This document shows positions 48,201 to 58,200 of a stretch of DNA of 64,000 nt, piece after piece. The DNA lies in assembly GCF_032362555.1 (NCBI RefSeq), contig NC_083510.1:9265501-9329500 (forward strand), written 5' to 3'. The notes beneath the pieces were generated by a model, which worked only from the letters and a program-made list of their open reading frames with translations, made no database searches and was not told the DNA's origin. The position numbers and the translations under genes were made by a program. How positions within the stretch are numbered: the stretch's first letter is position 1; each line of letters begins with the position of its first letter. This DNA comes from Amyelois transitella (Eukaryota > Arthropoda > Insecta > Lepidoptera > Pyralidae).

Positions 48201-51200
48201 AAAACAAGATGATTGATTATATTCTCCAGGGATTAGCATCAGGATGGTGGAACGACTACAGTTTCTCCTGTCAACCAGTGGACTATTCGGACAATCCCAA
48301 AGCGCGTAGGGTGAGTAAAAAAACACCAAAGTAAAAGCTACGTTAATAACAAAACCAGCTAATTTCAATGATAACTGTTTGAAATAAAAAAAATAAACTT
48401 TATTTCAAACTCCAATTGACATAAGCAAACAAAAAAAAAGTTTTGAATTTTGACCAATTTGCGATTACTTTATTGCGATATGTCTAAGATAAAGAACTTT
48501 ACCAAGGTTAATAGAAAGAAAAAAAACGAAACCACAATATAATAACCGGTTTCTAATTTATTTACTTATGGTATGTATTATCTCACACAATATTCATATG
48601 ATTGGTTTGCGGTCATCGCTTTTTACATAAACACATAATACATTATCGTTATGGAATGATGTAACAAATTATAATCTTTCCTTCTATGCCGAAAATTCCC
48701 GGGTAAAATCCCCAGTACTTTGCCTCATTGCCAAGTAAATGCGTAAAAGCTTACGTAAATTTTGGAACAAAGTTCTTTCAAGCACACCTTTTGCAAACTG
48801 TGTTTAAAATTGATGAGTATCAGTGTTATTTGTCTCGTATATATATTTATAATTTTACTTCAAAGTAACTAAGTATAAAGTTAACTAACAGTTTTTAAAC
48901 TTAAATTAATTTGTGAAATTGTTAATTAAAATCAAACGAAAATAAGTTTGTTATAAAAATTCCAAAGCTTTTATTCAGATTTATTTTATTTTAACACCGA
49001 GCTTGATAACATGAAATATTTTTTCTTGTACGAATTTTTGTATTATTAATAGTTCAAACTTGTAATTATCATAAGCCAGACAAAACTGAAAGAAAACTAT
49101 GACTGAATTAGACGAAAAATCGAGGGATTTGTTTAGAAAAAATATGCAAATCTGTCACAACAACGACTTTGTTTTTATATCATATTGTAGACCTTGAAAA
49201 CTATGTTTCATTTGTCATATACCTACTTGCTAAATATGTTCAAACAACTCCTTTAGAAGGTATCCATTAAATCAGTTATTGCTTCCTTAAACAATACTAC
49301 GTTTTTAAAGAAAAAATTTAAAGCCTTGCATCAATTTTTGAGCAAGGAATGTTACAATGACAATTTATTGTAATATTAAACGTTCTAAATGGATAATCAT
49401 AATTCTAAAAATACATAAAAGGTCTGGTCCTAACTGAGGCTAACAAATAAATTTCAAATTCTATTCATAATTTAAAATATTACATTCTATCGATCTGGGT
49501 TAATTTAGCATTAAGTCTATCTATATTGTACATTTGAGGCTCAATAAAGTTTAAAAAAATAAACTCCATTCATATTAACCATATTGATTTTACAGATGGC
49601 TGCAGCTGTATGGTGGTACTTCTCGGCCAAGATAATTGAACTTCTCGACACAGTATTCTTCGTTTTGAGGAAGAAGAACAGGCAGATCTCCTTCTTGCAC
49701 CTGTACCACCACTTCATGATGCCTATCTGCGCTTGGATCGGAGTCAAGTTCTTGCCAGGTAATTATTGATATATTTTAATTGTGAAGTTTAAGTGGAATT
49801 TAAAAATACTTTTGGACAGCTGCAAAAATAGGCGATTGAAGTTATAAGCAAATTGAAGTTTTTTTTTAATTTATTTAAATGATTAAAAGGAGAGTTAGAA
49901 CGTTGTGCAGAGAAGACATGAAGACTAGAGAACAAAATTTAAGAATGAAGCCGTTATATCAAACAAGTCCTTTCTCATTATGAAAGTTTAGTTTTATTGT
50001 AACAAAATAGGTAAATGATGTTGAGAGAAATGAAAAAACTGAAGTATGAAGAGAACTAAAAGTAAAAGTTAAATAAACATTTCAGTGTTTCATAAATGGA
50101 ATATCTATAACTGAATTGTACATTTATAATCAATGATTTTAACTTGTTACTTTGTTTTTGAAAAAAGATCGAGTAGGTGATACCCCACAAGGCCTTTTGC
50201 ATTAGAAAGCGTCTATATTGCAACCTAGAGATGTTATGATAAATATATAATAATTATTTCATTACAATTTAAATCGGCTTTTGTCGAGATTTCTCAAATT
50301 TACTTTTTACGTCTCAGTTGTTTAACTTAAAAATATTTGTTTTGTGTCGTTTTAATATTGATGTTTACTAATCACATGAAAACAAGAAGTAATTTAAATT
50401 TCTTATTAATTGGTTGACGTTAGTAAATTAGTTTAAAGTTATTAAATTCAACAAGTAATTAAAAAACGATATAATTTAGGTCTTCAAATTTCCTGAAGAA
50501 AATTCCGCCACATTAATTAGTTTACTAAAAGAGAGATTTATACCTTGAGCTTATAACAATTCAAATGTGATATTTTACTACTTCATGATTTCGTTTGGCT
50601 TCATTTAGATTAATTATAACTTTATGTATAACTAACTATGTATCTATGAAAAAGCTGAAAATTTTTTTGAAGTAAAATTTTTTCACTTCTAACTATATCA
50701 CGCATAAAGCACAGAATGTCATAAGAATTGTAAGAGAACATTATTTCGAGTTTTTTCTTTGATTGGCTTTGACCTATCAGTCTATCTAATACAATTTTCT
50801 CCAATCTAGTACAGATCTTAAAACAGTTAGTGTTACTAATTTCTAAAAAACAAATGACCAAAACATATTTTAAAGTTTTGAGAGGTACCTATTACTATTA
50901 AAGTTTATAAGGTTCTAAAAGATCGGTGTCCCCTAAAATTTTGACGTAGTAGTTTTTATGGTTATGCTAATAATAATTTGAAGTGACACTTCAAATTATT
51001 ATTAGCAGTATGCGAATTCAAATACGAGTATCAATTGCTACATAAAAATAAACATTTTGCTACAGGTGGCCACGGAACCTTGCTGGGCGTGATCAACTCC
51101 TTTATCCACATCATCATGTACACTTACTACTTCATCTCTGGCCTCGGACCCCACTACCAAAAGTTCCTATGGTGGAAGCAACACGTGACCACTCTTCAAC

Positions 51201-51763
51201 TGGTATGTTATGTTAGGAGTATTGTGATTGGTTGGTACTGATATTAAAAAGTTTAGAGTCATTATATTATTATTTTTTATATATGAAATATTAATAGCAG
51301 CCATTGACACTTATTTTTTAAATAAAAGATCAAAATAGTAGAAATTGTGACTTCCAATTTCTTTAGACAAAGCATATTTTAATAATTTAAATATAAGTTA
51401 CCAATATTTCATTAATTCGCCAACTCTTAAAAGAGATCTTTTAATATGTGTAATTATAAGAACGTCTAACATCTTAAATAAAAAAAAATATTAACTTTAG
51501 TAAAGAAATGGCTTTAATGTCTATTTTTTAATCATTTTCAGATCCAGTTCTGCATCATCTTCTACCACAACTTTTCCGTTATGTTCAGTGAATGCAACTA
51601 CCCGAAAGGCATCAACTTCCTTCTTGCCCTCAACGCTGGTCTCTTCATCTACATGTTTGGCAACTTCTACTATCATAACTACATTAAGAACAGGCCAAGA
51701 AAACAAACAGAAATTAATACAGAACAGACAGTCACTGCCAACGGCAAAGCGAAAGAATGCTAG
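42245..51763 (+). CDS. elongation of very long chain fatty acids protein (ELOVL), gene 1
   Basis: Condensing enzyme (3-ketoacyl-CoA synthase) of microsomal fatty-acid elongation, adding two carbons from malonyl-CoA; multi-pass ER membrane protein. Exons: 42245-42290, 47311-47501, 48230-48310, 49596-49758, 51066-51202 and 51542-51763. All have GT/AG borders and correct phases and give 279 residues, normal for the family (exon sizes 46, 191, 81, 163, 137, 222). Signatures in order: SDPRTENWWLMSGP near the N-terminus, KIIELLDT (KxxExxDT), the histidine box HLYHH, HIIMYTYY (HxxMYxYY) and TTLQLIQ (TxxQxxQ). The sequence ends KAKEC, fitting a KxKxx ER-retrieval signal. The methionine at 42245 has G at -3; an upstream start at 26549 would add nine residues. 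It resembles the insect ELOVL1/7-type group, but I cannot assign an orthologue or substrate. Possible poly(A) signals are at 52356-52361 and near 52850. Confidence 0.93.
43240..43485 (-). repeat. family A retroposon in elongase gene 1 intron
   Basis: Tail side TATAGTCACGTCTATC, then TTGTGGGGAAGACAGAGTC, GACAGGTTGCTAGCCCACCG and an altered 5' end GTGCTGAGAACCACACTTCA. Confidence 0.8.
43486..45384. other. intronic DNA, no gene recognised
   Basis: Lies between exons 1 and 2 of elongase gene 1. A short stretch at 44570-44590 (AGTGCCGATGACCACACGGCA) is a family A 5'-end remnant. Confidence 0.5.
45384..45560 (-). repeat. unclassified retroposon with (TATG)n tail
   Basis: The minus strand carries GGAGTCAGGA-like coding-looking sequence (reading GRAPGINPGCIRTSLKKPG), then GGCGTGATCATACGTATGTATG. 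The tail matches families A and B while the body does not. Confidence 0.5.
46145..46222 (-). repeat. family A fragment
   Basis: ATCCCTTGCGTGGTAGACAG, AGCCAAAAGTCTTGAAAAGA. Confidence 0.65.
47015..47230 (+). repeat. family A retroposon in intron, 80 bp before exon 2
   Basis: ATAGGACCACTCCATTTCTT through GGCGATGGGCTAGCAACCTG to a CATATGTATGTATA tail. The first about 30 bp of the element are missing. Confidence 0.8.
47925..48178 (+). repeat. family A retroposon in intron, 50 bp before exon 3
   Basis: TGTGGTTCCGGGCACTAAAG start, diverged middle, CTGTCTTCCCCGCAAGGGAT and a TATGTAATTATGTA tail. Confidence 0.75.
48311..49595. other. intron 3 of elongase gene 1
   Basis: AT-rich; no repeat or gene recognised. 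Confidence 0.6.
49759..50965. other. intron 4 of elongase gene 1
   Basis: AT-rich; nothing recognised apart from the inverted repeat that follows. Confidence 0.6.
50966..51006. repeat. perfect 20-bp inverted repeat, 1-nt spacer
   Basis: Arms GCTAATAATAATTTGAAGTG at 50966-50985 and its exact complement at 50987-51006 flank a single A. It lies 59 bp before exon 5 of elongase gene 1, so the pre-mRNA can form a strong hairpin near that acceptor. Confidence 0.95.
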
Positions 51764-51867
51764 TAATGTTGTCTACCTTAGTTTATATTCTAGAATAGTG
51801 TGGCAAGTTCTGCAGAGTACATTAAATATAGTCGAATGAAGTAGACCCGTCTGAAGAAAATAATAAT

Positions 51868-51958
51868 ACGCGAAAGAATGCACGGATCATAGCAAGTGGT
51901 AAGATATAGTCTTTGCCTACCTCTCCGGGAAAAAGGCATGATTTTATGTATGTATGTA
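51868..51958 (+). repeat. family B 3' end in the probable 3' UTR of elongase gene 1
   Basis: CATAGCAAGTGGTAAGATAT, CTACCTCTCCGGGAAAAAGG and ATGATTTTATGTATGTATG, 105 bp after the stop codon. Confidence 0.7.
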
Positions 51959-54110
51959 GAATCTTACATTCAACGGAGCAATCCAAACAGTTTTAGTGAT
52001 ATCACACGCAAAGTGATTGTGAACCATAAAATGGACATTACATTTCAGAACTGGTGTTACTATAATACACTTTATCTAATTTATACTATGGAATTTCTAT
52101 CCAATAGATAGATATTGATAGGTTCTTTAGGTAAAAATTGACAAATATTTTAACATCAATAACTAAGAAATAAAAGCATACTATTAAAATCAGATAGATG
52201 GGTACCTATTACAGTCCCAACTTCGACTATATCCTGTATTCTTACTGATATGTATATTTTATCAGTAAAAAGGGACTAGCCATTCTCTAATCTATGTGAT
52301 AATTATTATTATAGATACTTATGTAGAAAAATATATAAGTTTAGCCTTAAGTTAAAATAAAGATAATCGATATAAGCGGGAGTAATTAAAGCAATGAATA
52401 ATCAACCCCTTTATTATTGTTTAATATTATTTGTTACATGGCTCCTCTCCAGAGAAGTGAGGATTTAACCGAGATTAACATTAGCAGGAAGTTTAATTAA
52501 TTAAACTGTCGGAAAAACTTCAGTGTAGCGCTTTCAGAAAAATGATAATTATGCTGTCATACAATTACAATGATAAAAATATTTCCAATTAATGATTTTA
52601 TAAAAAAAAAATAAGTTGGAAAAAATACTTAAAATTTTTATGTTACTTGTTTCTTATCTTTTTAAAGTTTTTGTAATAGTCCCACCGCCTGTAAGTTACA
52701 CACTTAATTACATGGTGCACATAATATTCATTTCATAGGGAATGAACCTTAAATAATGAATGTTCTAAGATACTTATATTTATTTATATTTATAGAGAAA
52801 ATGTACATATAATGTTATTTATCAATGTGTCCTTGTCTGATTATTTTAATAAATTTATTTAATTTTAACAGACTAGGTTTCGGAACCCAAGTATTTTGTT
52901 TCATTTATTTTGATTTAAAGTCATTTTCTTCTCAAATATATAAAATCGAATTATTATCGACATGATATTATCTAGCATTTAACAACATAAACATTTATTT
53001 TTTATTTTTGTTGCAATTAAAATGTAATGAGCAATATTTTTATATGATTTAGGGGTAGATTGATTTCATTATAGTGTTAGGAATCAATGGTACAATTATA
53101 TGAATAACTTGTACCTGCTCAAACTTTAAATATTTTAAAAATTAGCTTGTTTTATACTTTGGTTGCTTTGAAAATATTTGGATGTTACACAATATTTATT
53201 AAAAATGAGGGAACAATGGTCAACCAATAAAAGATCATGATAAGACTTTTTATTGATAAGAAAAAATTAAAGTGAATATTTTTTTCATTTAGCAGTTTTA
53301 TTTTATGATAAGAATAACATGAATATAATGACATATTTTCAACCAAATAGAAAAAGAAGGAGTTTATTTATTCTTCTCTATATTACTTGTTTACAATTAG
53401 AATTAAAATTGAATTTAGAAAATTTAACTTCAAAATTTTACTACGATTATTCAGTCTAATTCACAAATCTACTTGAAAGTTCAACACCTCTTAAAAATAA
53501 ATACGTAGGATATTCATCATCATCATCTCGGCGTTGATCAAGATTGGGTTCTGGGTCGTGAACTGTGACCATAAGCCTGGAGTTGGTTAGTCAAGTGGTT
53601 ACACGAAGTGACTCAATTCTGAGTCTACACCCTTGCAGGACATCATAACACTGCTTCAATTACAGATACATGCGCATGTTATGTCCAGTAACAATATTGT
53701 TCCATCTAGCGTTGGCCTCACCTTTCAGTAGAAGAGCCTAAATGCGCCTTTTAATGATCCGGGATTAGATCAATTCTTCTTTTCTTTAATTCTTTTCTTT
53801 TATTCAAAATCTGCCCTGAGTAACCTTTGCAGGGGAACCTAATCTATATTACCGGTTCTATCACCATCGATTCGACCACGACTCTGTATATCTGATAACA
53901 ATAATATTTGTAATATTATAATATCATCATTTTGATTTGAGTTACAAAATTTTGAAAGCTCCATCGCCCTTGAGGTTTGTGTCAAGGTCAAGCCAAGGTG
54001 AAGATAGACATTGCCATTTTGATTTTGGGCGGGGAAACGAAAATGTCAAGGTTGCAAATGTGTACATTCTTTTTGATAGTACTTGATATATGTAAGTACT
54101 TCTTTTTTAT
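51959..54110. other. 3' UTR and intergenic region between the elongase genes
   Basis: Probably contains the 3' end of gene 1 (AATAAA at 52356 and about 52850). A GC-richer stretch at 53505-53770 looks like an old repeat, but I cannot name it. Confidence 0.45.
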
Positions 54111-54361
54111 TACATACATACATATGGTCACGTCTATATCACTTGTGGGGTAGACAGAACCAATAGTCTTGAAAAGACTGAATGGCTACATTCAACTTTA
54201 TGATAGAATTGATATTCAAATAGTGACAGGTTGCTAGCCCATCGCTTAAAAAGAATCCCAAGTTTGTAAGCCTATTCTTTAGTCGCCTTTTACGACATCC
54301 ATGGGAAAGAGATGGAGTGGTCCTATTCTTTTTTGTATTGGTGCCGGGAACCATACGGCAC
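54111..54361 (-). repeat. family A retroposon, full length
   Basis: Complete, from the TACATACATACATATGG tail to GTGCCGGGAACCATACGGCA. Confidence 0.85.
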
Positions 54362-54483
54362 TTTTTTATTTTTTATTTTCTTTTTTATTTTAAATGCGTA
54401 TACTAAGTAATCGGAGACTAGATATTCATTAGTTTTAACGCCGATGCTCATATGTAAGGGACTATCTAGGAGTATCGCTGTGC

Positions 54484-54568
54484 CGTTCACGACGTAATAA
54501 AAAACGAAACAGCTTTAGTTTTTCACGCGATAATAACGGCGTCGCGCATGCCTTGCTACGAGGTAGGC
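54484..54568. mobile_element. type M foldback repeat, partial
   Basis: AAAAACGAAACAGC, TTTTTCACGCGATAATAACG, GCGTCGCGCATGCC and CTACGAGG correspond to the right half of type M. Confidence 0.5.
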
Positions 54569-54660
54569 TTAGGAGTAGGTAAGGTTTGATTCCACTGATA
54601 TATCGAGGATGTCAGACGTGAAACGCTTTGTGATACCCATAGAAATATATCCACTCCCCG

Positions 54661-54693
54661 AGAATACTATCCATCATATATGAATAGTATTCT
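54661..54693. repeat. 10-bp perfect inverted repeat
   Basis: AGAATACTAT (54661-54670) and ATAGTATTCT (54684-54693) with a 13-nt spacer. Confidence 0.7.
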
Positions 54694-55215
54694 TTATGGA
54701 TATGGATGGATAGATTAAGTAACAATGTATATCCATATATATAAAACAGTAGTAAGTGATCTATGTCTGTACTTTAAAGATATTACCAAAAAATCTATGT
54801 GGGGGATCTATACAATTACGAAAATGTAATTTTAGTTACGTTTTGATTTTTACACGTAGCTACCAACAAATGCACTTGGTACCTACTTTACACTCACAAT
54901 ATTGTTTGTCATTGAAAAGTACTTATACCAACAAATTTGTTTTGTAAATACGTCTTTTTTAGGAACTGAATTGATTCGGGAATTAAAGTTCAAGCAATGA
55001 ACTTCTATCCCGTTAAAGAATGATGACAATGCTATGCTCACTAATGAATATTCTAATTTTATTAATAGTTAACAAAAGAGTAATGAATTTGACCCCAACT
55101 TGGTTAGTTTCTATTGGGTCCCCGTCTTAACTAGTTCCCTTTAAACGTTATGGGATTATGTTTAAATATATATTTATACTAGAGAAAGATTGGAAGTGAA
55201 TAATTTTAAATTAAA
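54694..55215. other. upstream region of elongase gene 2
   Basis: Should hold the promoter and 5' UTR. TA-rich stretches near 55160-55185 could serve as a TATA element, but none is convincing. Confidence 0.35.
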
Positions 55216-58200
55216 ATGGCTGCGATCATCAAAAAAGCATGGGAAGGATACCAGATTTTATTTGACGATTTTGCAGGTAAGATATATATGTAAATAACAG
55301 TCATAAAAAATTCAAGGTTTAGGTGTGGCCGTTAATTATTGTTTATTGAAAAAAGGAAAGTCGAAGTAAGTTTCTGGTGTTTTTCTTATATAACGTATAT
55401 TAGAAAAACTCCAGGAACTTACATACATACGTAGGTACTTACATAAAAATGCCTTTTTTCCAAGGGTGTAGGAAAGACTGCGTCTTTTCAATTGCTGCGA
55501 TCTCTAGATACTTCTTTCGCTTCATCCACATTCATTTCTCTTTTCATGTAAGCTTATCAATTAGAATACTTTTGGCCTGACTCGACAGTATAGAAATTTT
55601 AAAAATCCTACGAAACTATCAGCCAGACAGTAGCCTTTGGCTTTAAAAGCCCCTTAGGGCGGCTGTAATATCTTCAGAAATAATAATTCACAGAGATTGA
55701 TTGTTCACCATTTTACGGTGAGGGAAAGACATTGTGACAGCCTAGCCGTGTTATGGTCCCGTGAAAATGCAAGGTTACGAAGGTCAGATGGGACTTGGTC
55801 GCTTCGTGTACACCTGAGTTACTCACATTCTAGTTAAAGTGGCTTAGTTTAATCTCAGAGAGGTGAGGACTTGACTTACCGGGAATAGCGCCGAGAGAAT
55901 GATAAATAGTGTTTTATTATAAATCAGATATTTGACCTGCCCTGGTCAAGTCAGCAAACTTATTACTAACGGTCTATAACTGAGAACACCCAAAGATGAG
56001 AATGAGAATCCAGCTGTTCCATATTGTTTGGCTCGACTATTTAAAAACAAATTTTTGACTTTGAAAAACATTGAAGCAACGTCACAGTCGATGTACGCAA
56101 TAATTTATGCGCACAATTAATTTGACTCTAAAGTTTTAATTTACAGCAAACATCAACTAAGTACGTATTAAAATGCAAATCAAGAATGACTGCTAAAGAA
56201 GCTTACTGCAATATGAACTGATGTCTATTCGAAATTTTACTATGCACTATTTTGGTACACATTTTTGCACTAGTATTTTGGACTCTTCTTCCTCCTAGCG
56301 TCACTCCTAGTTACATTTCCACCTCAGTGATAGGAATTCGAAGAGTTGATATGTCAGGTTTTTACCTCATGACATCTGCGTACCTCACAGGGGCACATCA
56401 CCCACATTGGGTCATGATTGTATTGGCGTTTGTGTTATTCTTTTCGATGTGAAAAAACAAAAATCTTACGTAACTAAGTGGCGAGTAGCAAGTCCAAAAA
56501 TAACAAAACAAAAGTGGACAATCAAAAACGTAATTAATTTTACAAGGCTGTGGTTGTGGATGTCGTCACAAACCATCATTTTATTATTGTTATTAATAAA
56601 GTATATATACATTTATATGCAGTATGTTTGAACGTATCTTGATCAAATTAAGGACGTCCTGGTAAAGGGTCAGGTCAAAAGTACCCGAAACCGCCGAGCT
56701 TGTATGAAGAGAGTTATGAATGTGGACGAAGCGAAAGAAGTATGCAGAGATCGTGGCAAGTGGAAAGAGGTAGTCTCTGCCTACCCCTCCGGGAAAGAGG
56801 CGTGATTTTATGTATGTATGTATGTATGTATGTATGCAGTATGTTATCAATTTTAAATTATTCCCATTTCAGACCCACGAACAAAGCATCTTCCATTGAT
56901 AGCGAAGCCGTTCCAAGGCATCTTACTGCTCGGACTATATCTTATGTTTGTATTAAAATGGGGCCCAAATTTCATGAAGAACAGACCGGCATACAATCTG
57001 GATAAGATCATCATAGTCTACAACGCTTTCCAAGTCATAGCATGCGCTTATCTCTTTGTCAATGTACGTAATATTCTTTGATTTAACATAGAATTTTTTT
57101 TATGCCGTGTGGTTCCTGGACCAACAGAAAAAAAAAATAGAATCACTCCATCTCTTTCCAATGGGAGTCGTAAAACGTCGTCACAGTGATGTCTACGTGC
57201 TACTTCGAGTGTGACTTTTTTATCGATAATTTAGTTATAACTGAATTAACGAACTTATATACAGGGTGACTTTTAATTCAACTGCATAAATTTAACAGTT
57301 AAGTGTACTCATCTAAAGGATATTTAAAAACGTTGAAAGAAAAATATCTATTCATATTTCAGAAAGTACGAAAAAAAATAAAAGTATCAAAATCCACGAT
57401 TCTAAATACGTCATATCACCTCGACCGGCGGAAAAGCGACGTGTAAGATTCAGAGGTCAACGACACAATTCATTCAGCTGAGCGGTCTCGACATCTCTGT
57501 ACTTTACTTGATCTTGATACTAGAAAAATAATTTATTTTTCAGACATTTATTTACATGTTTAGTTTTAATTTCGTTTTGTAGTATTGGTCTTTAATGAAG
57601 CGTGTGACGTAGTTTTTGAGGGTTTTTTAAATGTGAAAATGATGACGTTTAATTTAAATAAAAATAGGCTCAAACAGCTCAGAAGCATGGGTATAGTCTA
57701 TGTTTAAAAGGATGCAGTTGTTTTAAATGTCACCCTGTATATCTAACTCGTCTCAATAAAATTGGTATACATATGGTCACGTGTACCTATACCCTCGCGG
57801 GTTAGATAGGGCCAACAGACTTGAAAAGACTGAAAGGCCATGTTGAGCTGTATGGCTTTATGATGGAATTGAGATTCAAATAGTAACCAGGATGTTAGCC
57901 CATCGCCTGAAACAGGAATCCCAAGTTTATAAGCCTATCCCTTAATCGCCTTTTACAACATCCAAAGGGAAAGAAGTGGAGTGGTTCTATTCATAAGTGC
58001 CGGATACCACACGGCACCTTGGAATATACCTTGTTGCCTTCCAAGTTATGTTTACATTCATGTCAAGTGTCTCTCGTTTGTCACGGGATTTTAACGCCCG
58101 TTTGCCCAAATGACCGTGAAGGATGATATAATAATGTTCCTTCTATTTTTCAGGCATTGTTTTTGGCCTGGCTGTGGGATTATAAATGGATTTGCGAGCC

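Noticed and set aside
56252..56452. 66-codon hydrophobic ORF in gene 2 intron 1
   Set aside because: No recognisable family, no splice-compatible extension into the elongase, and flanks full of stops.
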